This document shows positions 13,404 through 26,367 of a DNA stretch of 64,000 nucleotides, piece after piece. The DNA lies in the NCBI GenBank assembly GCA_030998225.1, contig JAPYXD010000713.1, positions 496,001-560,000 on the forward strand. The letters are read 5' to 3'. The stretch comes from Diplolepis rosae. Taxonomy: Eukaryota; Arthropoda; Insecta; Hymenoptera; Diplolepididae. The translations under genes were made by a program, and so were the position numbers. The notes under the pieces are model-generated. The model did not search any database, had not been told where the DNA came from, and saw nothing but the letters and a program-made list of their open reading frames with translations. The first letter of the stretch is position 1. Each line of letters opens with the position of its first letter.

Positions 13404-16400
13404 TGATTTTTCATAAAAACATTATCACTTTTTTAATCATATCAAGTTTGGTCCAATTAATGATGATTTTCCGCACATAACCTTGAAACTTCTGATTCTA
13501 TATAAAACCATTACCATCTGTTCTAATCATATCAAGTTTGGTCCAATTAGTGATGATTTTTCGCCTATAACCTGAAATCTAGTGACTTTTCATAAAAACA
13601 TCATCACCTTTTTAAATCATATTAAGTTTGGTCCAATTAAGGATGGTTCTCCACACATAACCTAAAAACTACTAATTTCATATAAAAACATTATCATCTG
13701 TTTAATTAGCGTCAATTTTGAACCAATTAATGATGATTTTTCGCTTATAACCTGGAATCTAGTGACTTTTCGTAAAAACATTATCATCTTTTTTAATCAT
13801 ATCAAGTTTGATCCAATTAATAATGATTTTTCGCTCGTAACGTCAAATCTAGTGACTTTACATAAAAACATTATCATCTTTTTTAATCATATCAAGTTTG
13901 GTCCAATTAATGATGATTTTTTGCTCGTAACCTCAAATCTAGTGACTTTTCATAAAAACATCATCAACTGTTTTAATTATATCAAATGTGGTCCAATTAA
14001 TGATGATTTTCCGCACATAACCTTGAAACTTCTGATTCTATATAAAACCATTCCCATCTGTTCTAATCGAATCAAGTTTGGTCCAATTAGTGATGATTTT
14101 TCGCCTATAACCTGAAATCTAGTGACTTTTCATAAAAACATCATCACCTTTTTAAATCATATTAAGTTTGGTCCAATTAAGGATGGTTCTCCACACATAA
14201 CCTAAAAACTACTAATTTCATATAAAAACATTAACATCTGTTTAATTAGGATCAATTTTGAACCAATTAATGATGATTTTTCGCTTATAACCTGGAATCT
14301 AGTGACTTTTCGTAAAAACATTATCATCTTTTTTAATCATATCAAGTTTGATCCAATTAATAATGATTTTTCGCTCGTAACGTCAAATCTAGTGACTTTA
14401 CATAAAAACATTATCATCTTTTTTAATCATATCAAGTTTGGTCCAATTAATGATGATTTTTCGCTCGTAACCTCAAATCTAGTGACTTTTCATAAAAACA
14501 TCATCAACTGTTTTAATTATATCAAATGTGGTCCAATTAATGATGATTTTCCGCACATAACCTAAAAGCTACTAATTTCATATGGAAACATAACTATCTG
14601 TTTAATTAGGATGAATTTTGATCCAATTAATTATGATTTTTCTCTCATAACCTTAAATCTAGTGACTTTTCATAAAAACATTATCATCTTTTTTAATCAT
14701 ATCAAGTTTGGTCCAATTAAGGATTGTTTTCCACACATAACCTAAAAACTACTAATTTCATATAAAAACATTACCATCTTTTTAATTAGGATCAAGTTTG
14801 ATCCAATTAATGATGATTTTTCGCTTATAACCTGAAATCTTGTGACTTTTCACAAAAAAATTATCACCTTTTTAATCATATCAAGTTTGATGCAATTAAT
14901 GATGATTTTCCGGACATAACCTTGAAACTTCTGATTCTATATAAAACCATTACCATCTGTTCTAATCATATCAAGTTTGGTCCAATTAGTGATGATTTTT
15001 CGCCTATAACCTGAAATCTAGTGTCTTTTCATAAGAACATTATCATCTTTTTTAATCATATCAAGATTGATCCAATTAATGATGATTTTCCGGACATAAC
15101 CTTGAAACTTCTGATTCTATATAAAACCATTACCATCTGTTCTAATCATATCAAGTTTGGTCCAATTAATGATGATTTTTCGCTCGTAACCTCAAATCTA
15201 GTGACTTTTCATAAAAACATTATCATCTTTTTTAATCATATCAAGTTTGGTCCAATTAATGATGATTTTTCGCTCATAACCTCAAATCTAGTGACTTTTC
15301 ATAAAAACATTATCATCTTTTTTAATCATATCAAGTTTGGTCCAATTAATGATGATTTTTCGCTCGTAACCTCAAATCTAGTGACTTTTCATAAAAAAAC
15401 TCATCAACTGTTTTAATTATATCAAATGTGGTCCAATTAATGAAGATTTTCCGCACATAACCTTGAAACTTCTGATTCTATATAAAACCATTACCATCTG
15501 TTCTAATCATATCAAGTTTGGTCCAATTAGTGATGATTTTTCGCCTATAACCTGAAATCTAGTGACTTTTCATAAAAAACATTATCATCTTTTTTAATCA
15601 TATCAAGTTTGGTCCAATTAATGATGATTTTCCGCACATAACCTAAAAACTACTAATTTCATATGGAAACATAACTATCTGTTTAATTAGGATGAATTTT
15701 GATCCAATTAATGATGATTTTTCTCTCATAACGTCAAATCTAGTGAATTTTCGTAAAAACATCATCACCTTTTTTAATCATATCAAGTTTGATCCATTTA
15801 AGGATGGTTTTCCACACATAACCTAAAAACTACTAATTTCATATAAAAACATTATCATCTGTTTAATTAGGATCAAGTTTGATCCAATTAATGATGATTT
15901 TTCGCTTATAACCTGGAATCTAGTGACTTTTCATTAAAACATTAGCATCTTTTTTAACCATATCAAGTTTGGTCCAATTAATGATGATTTTCCGCACATA
16001 ACCTTGAAACTTCTGATTCTATATAAAACCATTACCATCTGTTCTAATCATATCAAGTTTGGTCCAATTAGTGATGATTTTCGCCTATAACCTGAAATCT
16101 AGTGACTTTTCATGAAAACATCATCACCTTTTTAAATCATATTAAGTTTGGTCCAATTAAGGATGGTTCTCAACACATAACCTAAAAACTACTAATTTCA
16201 TATAAAAACATTATCATCTGTTTAATTAGGATCAATTTTGAACCAATTAATGATGATTTTTCGCTTATATCCTGGAATCTAGTGACTTTTCATAAAAACA
16301 TTATCATATTTTTTAATCATATCAAGTTTGGTCCAATTAATGATGATTTTAGCTCGTAACCTCAAGTCTAGTGAATTTTCATAAAAACATAATCAACTGT

Positions 16401-16731
16401 TTTAATAATATCAAATTTGGTACAATTAATGATGATTTTCCGCACATAACCTAAAAACTACTAATTTCATATGGAAACATAACTATCTGTTTAATTAGGA
16501 TGAATTTTGATCCAATTAATGATGATTTTTCTCTCATAACCTTCAATCTAGTGAATTTTCATAAAAACATCATCACCTTTTTTAATCATATCAAGTTTGA
16601 TCCAATTAAGGATGGTTTTCCACACATAACCTAAAAACTACTAATTTCATATAAAAACATTATCATCTGTTTAATTAGGATCAAGTTTGATCCAATTAAT
16701 GATGATTTTTCGCTTATAACCTGGAATCTAG
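13404..16731 (+). repeat. HOR1 unit 5, rearranged 37-mer with a repeated 3-7 block
   Basis: Monomers 1-8 (13404 to about 14122) are followed by a second copy of monomers 3-7 (14123 to about 14571), seen as a repeat of TTTTCGTAAAAAC/AATAATGA/TAACGTC at 14303, 540 bp after 13763. The array then goes straight to monomer 16 (CATATGGAAAC, near 14572). Monomers 9-14 are absent, so the total is 37. The rest (monomers 16-39, with AAGATTGATCC at 15022 and CATGAAAAC at 16111) is in normal order. Confidence 0.8.
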
Positions 16732-18895
16732 TGACTTTTCATAAAAACATTAGCATCTTTTTTAACCATATCAAGTTTGGTCCAATTAATGATGATTTTC
16801 CGCACATAACCTTGAAACTTCTGATTCTATATAAAACCATTACCATCTGTTCTAATCATATCAAGTTTGGTCCAATTAGTGATGATTTTTCGCCTATAAC
16901 CTGAAATCTAGTGACTTTTCATAAAAACATCATCACCTTTTTAAATCATATTAAGTTTGGTCCAATTAAGGATGGTTCTCCACACATAACCTAAAAACTA
17001 CTAATTTCATATAAAAACATTATCATCTGTTTAATTAGCATCAATTTTGAACCAATTAATGATGATTTTTCGCTTATAACCTGGAATCTAGTGACTTTTC
17101 GTAAAAACATTATCATCTTTTTTAATCATATCAAGTTTGATCCAATTAATAATGATTTTTTCGCTCGTAACGTCAAATCTAGTGACTTTACATAAAAACA
17201 TTATCATCTTTTTTAATCATATCAAGTTTGGTCCAATTAATGATGATTTTTCGTTCGTAACCTCAAATCTAGTGACTTTTCATAAAAACATCATCAACTG
17301 TTTTGATTATATCAAATTTGGTCCAATTAATGATGATTTTCCGCACATAACCTTAAACTTCTGATTCTATATAAAACCATTCCCATCTGTTCTAATCGAA
17401 TCAAGTTTGGTCCAATTAGTGATGATTTTTCGCCTATAACCTGAAATCTAGTGACTTTTCATAAAAACATTATCATCTTTTTTAATCATATCAAGTTTGA
17501 TCCAATTAATGATGATTTTCCGGACATAACCTTGAAACTTCTGATTCTATATAAAACCATTACCATCTGTTCTAATCATATCAAGTTTGGTCCAATTAAT
17601 GATGATTTTTCGCTTATAACTTGAAATCTAGTGACTTTTCATAAAAACATTATCATCTTTTTTAATCATATCAAGTTTGATCCAATTAATGATGATTTTC
17701 CGGACATAACCTTGAAACTTCTGATTCTATATAAAACCATTACCATCTGTTCTAATCATATCAAGTTTGATCCAATTAATGATGATTTTTCGCTCGTAAC
17801 CTCAAATCTAGTGACTTTTCATAAAAACATTATCATCTTTTTTAATCATAACAAGTTTGGTCCAATTAATGATGATTTTTCGCTCGTAACCTCAAATCTA
17901 GAGACTTTTCATAAAAACATTATCATCTTTTATAATCATATCAAGTTTGGTCCAATTAATGATGATTTTTCGCTCGTAACCTCAAATCTAGTGACTTTTC
18001 ATAAAAACATCATCAACTGTTTTAATTATATCAAATGTGGTCCAATTAATGATGATTTTCCGCACATAACCTAAAAGCTACTAATTTCATATGGAAACAT
18101 AACTATCTGTTTAATTAGGATGAATTTTGATCCAATTAATGATGATTTTTCTCTCATAACCTGAAATCTAGTGACTTTTCATAAAAACATTATCATCTTT
18201 TTTAATCATATCAAGTTTGGTCCAATTAAGGATTTCTTTTCCACACATAACCTAAAAACTACTAATTTCATATAAAAACATTACCATCTTTTTAATTAGG
18301 ATCAAGTTTGATCCAATTAATGATGATTTTTCGCTTATAACCTGAAATCTTGTGACTTTTCACAAAAAAATTATCATCTTTTTTAATCATATCACGTTTG
18401 GTCCAATTAAGGATGATTTTCCGCACATAACCTTGAAACTTCTGATTCTATATAAAACCATTACCATCTGTTCTAATCATATCAAGTTTGGTCCAATTAG
18501 TGATGATTTTTCGCCTATAACCTGAAATCTAGTGACTTTTCATAAAAACATTATCATCTTTTTTAATCATATCAAGATTGATCCAATTAATGATGATTTT
18601 CCGCACATAATCTTAAAACTTCTGATTTTATATAAAACCATTACCATCTGTCTTAATCATATCAAGTTTGGTCCAATTAATCATGATTTTTCGCTCATAA
18701 CCTCAAATCTAGTGACTTTTTATAAAAAAAACATTATCATCTTTTTTAATCATATCAAGTTTGGTCCAATTAATGATGATTTTTCGCTCATAACGTCAAA
18801 TCCAGTGACTTTTCATAAAAACGTTATCATCTTTTTTAATCATATCAAGTTTGGTCCAATTAATGATGATTTTTCGCTATAAACCTAAATTCTAG

Positions 18896-18984
18896 TGACT
18901 TTACATAGAAAAATAATCTAGAGTTTTAATTATAACAAATTTCGTAAAATTAATGATGATTTTCCGCACATAACCTTAAACTTC
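18896..18984 (+). repeat. Highly divergent monomer
   Basis: Reads TGACTTTACATAGAAAAATA, then AATCTAGAGTTTTAATTATAA and CAAATTTCGTAAAATTAATG. The usual TTTGGTCC becomes TTTCGTAA, so the otherwise near-invariant TTGGTCCAA dyad is lost. Only the 3' end (TTTTCCGCACATAACC) is typical. Confidence 0.75.
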
Positions 18985-20968
18985 TGATTCTATTTAAAAC
19001 CATTACCATCTGTTCTAATCATATCAAGTTTGGTCCAATTAGTGATGATTTTTCGCCTATAACCTGAAATCTAGTGACTTTTCATAAAAAAAACATTATC
19101 ATCTTTTTTAATCATATCAAGTTTGGTCCAATTAATGATGATTTTTCGCTCATAACGTCAAATCTAGTGACTTTTCATAAAAACATTATCACCTGTTTTA
19201 ATCATATCAAGTTTGGTCCAATTAATGACGATTTTTCGCTCATAACGTCAAATCTAGTGACTTTTCATAAAAAACTCATCAACTGTTTTAATTATATCAA
19301 ATTTGGTCCAATTAATGATGATTTTCCGCACATAACCTTCAACTTCTGATTCTATTTAAAACCATTACCATCTGTTCTAATCATATCAAGTTTGGTCCAA
19401 TTAGTGATGATTTTTCGCCTATAACCTGAAATCTAGTGACTTTTCATAAAAAACATTATCATCTTTTTTAATCATATCAAGTTTGGTCCAATTAATGATG
19501 ATTTTTCGGACATAACATTGAAACTTCTGAATCTATATAAAACCATTACCATCTGTTCTAATCATATCAAGTTTGGTCCAATTAGTGATGAGTTTTGGCC
19601 TATAACCTGAAATCTAGTGACTTTTCATAAAAACATCATCACCTTTTTAAATCATATTAAGTTTGGTCCAATTAAGGATGGTTCTCCACACATAACCTAA
19701 AAACTACTAATTTCATATAAAAACATTATCATCTGTTTAATTAGCATCAATTTTGAACCAATTAATGATGATTTTTCGCTTATAACCTGGAATCTAGTGA
19801 CTTTTCGTAAAAACATTATCATCTTTTTTAATCATATCAAGTTTGGTCCAATTAATGATGATTTTTCGCTCATAACGTCAAATCCAGTGACTTTTCATAA
19901 AAACGTTATCATCTTTTTTAATCATATCAAGTTTGGTCCAATTAATGATGATTTTTCGCTCGTAACCTCAAATCTAGTGACTTTTCATAAAAACATCATC
20001 AACTGTTTTAATTATATCAAATTTGGTCCAATTAATGATGATTTTCCGCACATAACCTTGAAACTTCTGATTCTATATAAAACCATTCCCATCTGTTCTA
20101 ATCGTATCAAGTTTGGTCCAATTAGTGATGATTTTTCGCCTATAACCTGAAATCTAGTGTCTTTTCATAAAAATATTATCATCTTTTTTAACCATATCAA
20201 GTTTGGTCCAATTAATGATGATTTTCCGCACATAACCTTGAAACTTCTGATTCTATATAAAACCATTACCATCTGTTCTAATCATATCAAGTTTGGTCCA
20301 ATTAGTGATGATTTTTCGCCTATAACCTGAAATCTAGTGTCTTTTCATAAAAACATTATCATCTTTTTTAATCATATCAAGATTGATCCAATTAATGATG
20401 ATTTTCCGGACATAACCTTGAAACTTCTGATTCTATATAAAACCATTACCATCTGTTCTAATCATATCAAGTTTGGTCCAATTAATGATGATTTTTCGCT
20501 CGTAACCTCAAATCTAGTGACTTTTCATAAAAACATTATCATCTTTTTTAATCATATCAAGTTTGGTCCAATTAATGATGATTTTTCGCTCGTAACCTCA
20601 AATCTAGTGACTTTTCATAAAAACATTATCATCTTTTTTAATCATATCAAGTTTGGTCCAATTAATGATGATTTTTCGCTCGTAACCTCAAATCTAGTGA
20701 CTTTTCATAAAAAAACTCATCAACTGTTTTAATTATATCAAATGTGGTCCAATTAATGATGATTTTCCGCACATAACCTTGAAACTTCTGATTCTATATA
20801 AAACCATTACCATCTGTTCTAATCATATCAAGTTTGGTCCAATTAGTGATGATTTTTCGCCTATAACCTGAAATCTAGTGACTTTTCATAAAAACATAAT
20901 AAACTAATTTAATCATATCAAGTTTGGTCCAATTAATGATGATTTTCCGCACATAACCTAAAAACTAC

Positions 20969-21058
20969 TAATTTCATATGGAAACATAACTATCTGTTTA
21001 ATTAGGATGAATTTTGATCCAATTATTCATGATTTTTCTATCCTATCGTAAAATATAG
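20969..21058 (+). repeat. Divergent CATATGGAAAC-class monomer
   Basis: The 3' half carries AATTATTCATGATTTTTCTA then TCCTATCGTAAAATATAG, where AATTAATGATG and TCATAACGTCAAATCTAG are expected. The CTAG at the junction becomes ATAG. Confidence 0.7.
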
Positions 21059-22677
21059 TGATTTTTCGTAAAAACATCATCACCTTTTTTAATCATATCA
21101 AGTTTGATCCAATTAAGGATGGTTCTCAACACATAACCTAAAAACTACTAATTTCATATAAAAACATTATCATCTGTTTAATTAGGATCAAGTTTGATCC
21201 AATTAATGATGATTTTTCGCTTATAACCTGAAATCTAGTGACTTTTCATAAAAACATTAGCATCTTTTTTAACCATATCAAGTTTGGTCCAATTAATGAT
21301 GATTTTCCGCACATAACCTTGAAACTTCTGATTCTATATAAAACCATTACCATCTGTTCTAATCATATCAAGTTTGGTCCAATTAGTGATGATTTTCGCC
21401 TATAACCTGAAATCTAGTGACTTTTCATGAAAACATCATCACCTTTTTAAATCATATTAAGTTTGGTCCAATTAAGGATGGTTCTCAACACATAACCTAA
21501 AAACTACTAATTTCATATAAAAACATTATCATCTGTTTAATTAGGATCAATTTTGAACCAATTAATGATGATTTTTCGCTTATATCCTGGAATCTAGTGA
21601 CTTTTCATAAAAACATTATCATATTTTTTAATCATATCAAGTTTGGTCCAATTAATGATGATTTTTCGCTCATAACCTCAAATCTAGTGACTTTTCATAA
21701 AAACATCATCAACTGTTTTAATTATATCAAATGTGGTCCAATTAATGATGATTTTCCGCACATAACCTAAAAACTACTAATTTCATATGGAAACATAACT
21801 ATCTGTTTAATTAGGATGAATTTTGATCCAATTAATGATGATTTTTCTCTCATAACGTCAAATCTAGTGAATTTCCGTAAAAACATCATCACCTTTTTTA
21901 ATCATATCAAGTTTGATCCAATTAAGGATGGTTTTCCACACATAACCTAAAAACTACTAATTTCATATAAAAACATTAACATCTGTTTAATTAGGATCAA
22001 GTTTGATCCAATTAATGATGATTTTTCGCTTATAACCTGAAATCTAGTGATTTTTCATAAAAACATTAGCATCTTTTTTAACCATATCAAGTTTGGTCCA
22101 ATTAATGATGATTTTCCGCACATAACCTTGAAACTTCTGATTCTATATAAAACCATTACCATCTGTTCTAATCATATCAAGTTTGGTCCAATTAGTGATG
22201 ATTTTTCGCCTATAACCTGAAATCTAGTGACTTTTCATAAAAACATCATCACCTTTTTAAATCATATTAAGTTTGGTCCAATTAAGGATGGTTCTCCACA
22301 CATAACCTAAAAACTACTAATTTCATATAAAAACATTATCATCTGTTTAATTAGCATCAATTTTGAACCAATTAATGATGATTTTTCGCTTATAACCTGG
22401 AATCTAGTGACTTTTCGTAAAAACATTATCATCTTTTTTAATCATATCAAGTTTGATCCAATTAATAATGATTTTTCGCTCGTAACGTCAAATCTAGTGA
22501 CTTTACATAAAAACATTATCATCTTTTTTAATCATATCAAGTTTGGTCCAATTAATGATGATTTTTCGCTCGTAACCTCAAATCTAGTGACTTTTCATAA
22601 AAACATCATCAACTGTTTTAATTATATCAAATGTGGTCCAATTAATGATGATTTTCCGCACATAACCTTGAAACTTC

Positions 22678-22767
22678 TGATTCTATATAAAACCCTTCCC
22701 CTCTGTTCTACTCTTATCTAGTTTGGTCCAATTAGTGATGATTTTTCGCCTATAACCTGAAATCTAG
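22678..22767 (+). repeat. Monomer with a cluster of A-to-C-like changes
   Basis: Equivalent to monomer 8. Expected ACCATTCCCATCTG reads ACCCTTCCCCTCTG, and the following AATCGAATCAAG reads CTCTTATCTAG. Several of the changes are A to C within about 25 bp, while flanking monomers are clean. Could be a local mutation cluster or a consensus error. Confidence 0.7.
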
Positions 22768-23036
22768 TGACTTTTCATAAAAACATTATCATCTTTTTTA
22801 ATCATATCAAGTTTGATCCAATTAATGATGATTTTCCGGACATAACCTTGAAACTTCTGATTCTATATAAAACCATTACCATCTGTTCTAATCATATCAA
22901 GTTTGGTCCAATTAATGATGATTTTTCGCTTATAACTTGAAATCTAGTGACTTTTCATAAAAACATTATCATCTTTTTTAATCATATCAAGTTTGATCCA
23001 ATTAATGATGATTTTCCGCACATAACCTTAAACTTC

Positions 23037-23126
23037 TGATTCTATTTAAAACCATTACCATCTGTTTAATTAGGATCAAGTTTGATCCAATTAATGATGA
23101 TTTTTCGCTTATAACCTCAAATCTAG
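23037..23126 (+). repeat. Chimeric monomer (B-type 5' half, C2-type 3' half)
   Basis: The first ~28 bp are the TGATTCTATTTAAAACC class. From there it continues as TTTAATTAGGATCAAG, the TAATTTCAT class that carries the dyad (23073-23088). Total length is still 90 bp, so the join is in register. This looks like exchange or gene conversion inside a monomer. Confidence 0.75.
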
Positions 23127-26100
23127 TGACTTTTCATAAAAACATTATCATCTTTTTTAATCATAACAAGTTTGGTCCAATTAATGATGATTTTTCGCTC
23201 GTAACCTCAAATCTAGTGACTTTTCATAAAAACATTATCATCTTTTATAATCATATCAAGTTTGGTCCAATTAATGATGATTTTTCGCTCGTAACCTCAA
23301 ATCTAGTGACTTTTCATAAAAACATCATCAACTGTTTTAATTATATCAAATGTGGTCCAATTAATGATGATTTTCCGCACATAACCTAAAAGCTACTAAT
23401 TTCATATGGAAACATAACTATCTGTTTAATTAGGATGAATTTTGATCCAATTAATGATGATTTTTCTCTCATAACGTGAAATCTAGTGACTTTTCATAAA
23501 AACATTATCATCTTTTTTAATCATATCAAGTTTGGTCCAATTAAGGATTGTTTTACACAAATAACCTAAAAACTACTAATTTCATATAAAAACATTACAA
23601 TCTGTTTAATTAGGATCTAGTTTGATACAATTAATGATGATTTTTCGCTTATAACCTGGAATCTAGTGACTTTTCATAAAAATATTATCATCTTTTTTAA
23701 CCATATCAAGTTTGGTCCAATTAATGATGATTTTCCGCACATAACCTTGAAACTTCTGATTCTATATAAAACCATTACCATCTGTTCTAATCATATCAAG
23801 TTTGGTCCAATTAGTGATGATTTTTCGCCTATAACCTGAAATCTAGTGTCTTTTCATAAAAACATTATCATCTTTTTTAATCATATCAAGATTGATCCAA
23901 TTAATGATGATTTTCCGGACATAACCTTGAAACTTCTGATTCTATATAAAACCATTACCATCTGTTCTAATCATATCAAGTTTGGTCCAATTAATGATGA
24001 TTTTTCGCTCGTAACCTCAAATCTAGTGACTTTTCATAAAAACATTATCATCTTTTTTAATCATATCAAGTTTGGTCCAATTAATGATGATTTTTCGCTC
24101 GTAACCTCAAATCTAGTGACTTTTCATAAAAACCTTATCATCTTTTTTAATCATATCAAGTTTGGTCCAATTAATGATGATTTTTCGCTCGTAACCTCAA
24201 ATCTAGTGACTTTTCATAAAAAAACTCATCAACTGTTTTAATTATATCAAATGTGGTCCAATTAATGATGATTTTCCGCACATAACCTTGAAACTTCTGA
24301 TTCTATATAAAACCATTACCATCTGTTCTAATCATATCAAGTTTGGTCCAATTAGTGATGATTTTTCGCCTATAACCTGAAATCTAGTGACTTTTCATAA
24401 AAAAATAATCATCATATTTAATCATATAAAGTTTGGTCCAATTAATGATTATTTTTCGCTCATAACCTTAAATCTAGTGACTTTTCATAAAAACATTATC
24501 ATCTTTTTTAATCATATCAAGTTTGGTCCAATTAATGATGATTTTTCGCTCGTAACCTCAAATCTAGTGACTTTTCATAAAAACATCATCAACTGTTTTA
24601 ATTATATCAAATGTGGTCCAATTAATGATGATTTTCCGCACATAACCTAAAAGCTACTAATTTCATATGGAAACATAACTATCTGTTTAATTAGGATGGA
24701 GTTTGATCCAATTAATGATGATTTTTCTCTCATAACCTTAAATCTAGTGACTTTTCATAAAAACATTATCATCTTTTTTAATCATATCAAGTTTGGTCCA
24801 ATTAAGGATTGTTTTCCACACATAACCTAAAAACTACTAATTTCATATAAAAACATTACCATCTTTTTAATTAGGATCAAGTTTGATCCAATTAATGATG
24901 ATTTTTCGCTTATAACCTGAAATCTTGTGACTTTTCACAAAAACATTATCATCTTTTTTAACCATATCAAGTTTGGTCCAATTAATGATGATTTTCCGCA
25001 CATAACCTTAAACTTCTGATTCTATTTAAAACCATAACCATCTGTTTTAATCATATCAAGTTTGGTCCAATTAGTGATGATTTTTCGCCTATAACCTGAA
25101 ATCTAGTGACTTTTCATAAAAACATTATAATCTTTTTTAATCATATCAAGATTGATCCAATAAATGATGATTTTCCGGACATAACCTTGAAACTTCTGAT
25201 TCTATATAAAACCATTACCATCTGTTCTAATCATATCAAGTTTGGTCCAATTAATGATGATTTTTCGCTCGTAACCTCAAATCTAGTGACTTTTCATAGA
25301 AACATCATCAACTGTTTTAATTATATCAAATTTGGTCCAATTAATGATGATTTTCCGCACATAACCTTGCAACTTCTGATTCTATATAAAACCATTACCA
25401 TCTGTTCTAATCATATCAAGTTTGGTCCAATTAGTGATGATTTTTCGCCTATAACCTGAAATCTAGTGACTTTTCATAAAAAACATTATCATCTTTTTGA
25501 ATCATATCAAGTTTGGTCCAATTAATGATGATTTTTCGCACATAACATTGAAACTTCTGAATCTATATAAAACCATTACCATCTGTTCTAATCATATCAA
25601 GTTTGGTCCAATTAGTGATGATTTTTGGCCTATAACCTGAAATCTAGTGACTTTTCATAAAAACATCATCACCTTTTTAAATCATATTAAGTTTGGTCCA
25701 ATTAAGGATGGTTCTCCACACATAACCTAAAAACTACTAATTTCATATAAAAACATTATCATCTGTTTAATTAGCATCAATTTTGAACCAATTAATGATG
25801 ATTTTTCGCTTATAACCTGGAATCTAGTGACTTTTCGTAAAAACATTATCATCTTTTTTAATCATATCAAGTTTGGTCCAATTAATGATGATTTTTCGCT
25901 CATAACGTCAAATCCAGTGACTTTTCATAAAAACGTTATCATCTTTTTTAATCATATCAAGTTTGGTCCAATTAATGATGATTTTTCGCTCGTAACCTCA
26001 AATCTAGTGACTTTTCATAAAAACATCATCAACTGTTTTAATTATATCAAATGTGGTCCAATTAATGATGATTTTCCGCACATAACCTTGAAACTTCTGA

Positions 26101-26277
26101 TTCTATATAAAACCATTCCCATCTGTTCTAATCGTATCAAGTTTGGTCCAATTAGTGATGATTTTTCGCCTATAACCTGAAATCTAGTGACTTTTCATAA
26201 AAACATTATCATCTTTTTTAATCATATCAAGTTTGATCCAATTAATGATGATTTTCCGGACATAACCTTGAAACTTC

Positions 26278-26367
26278 TGATTCTATATAAAACCATTACC
26301 ATCTGTTTTAATCATATCAATTTTGATCCAATTAATGACTATATTTCGATTTTATTGAGATCTCCAG
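26278..26367 (+). repeat. Divergent monomer at the HOR1/HOR2 transition
   Basis: A B-type start (TGATTCTATATAAAACC) runs into AATGACTATATTTCG then ATTTTATTGAGATCTCCAG, replacing TTTTTCGCTCATAACC and AAATCTAG. The next monomer opens TGAATTTTCTTAAAAAC. It is still 90 bp long. It lies where recognisable HOR1 order ends. Confidence 0.75.

Larger units (their letters stand above)
16732..22047 (+). repeat. HOR1 unit 6, expanded ~59-mer
   Basis: Two overlapping parts. From 16732 the order is monomers 1 to about 21, then an irregular stretch near 18.5-19.6 kb with AAAAAAAACATT-type indels, one strongly divergent monomer (18896-18984) and a rare CGGACATAACATTG/GAGTTTTGGCC dimer near 19508. A second set of monomers 3-8 follows (19618-20157; monomer 8 has ATCGTATC). 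From 20158 the order is monomers 19-39, exactly 1,890 bp or 21 monomers, with AAGATTGATCC at 20338 and CATGAAAAC at 21426. The 16.1-20.7 kb part has a distant copy near 53.06-57.7 kb. Confidence 0.75.
22048..25466 (+). repeat. HOR1 unit 7, rearranged ~38-mer
   Basis: Monomers 1-10 are in order (monomer 5 at 22408; monomer 8 at 22678 damaged). Position 12 is a chimera (23037-23126). Monomers 13 to about 27 follow (AAGATTGATCC at 23847). The order then returns to monomer 16-22-type copies (CATATGGAAAC near 24667, AAGATTGATCC again near 25140) instead of continuing to 28-39. This is the last recognisable HOR1 unit before the second arrangement begins. Confidence 0.7.

Noticed and set aside
18896..18984. 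Unique regulatory or origin sequence within the array
   Set aside because: Despite heavy divergence it still aligns to a monomer over its full 89 bp and has a typical 3' end, so it is a decayed copy.
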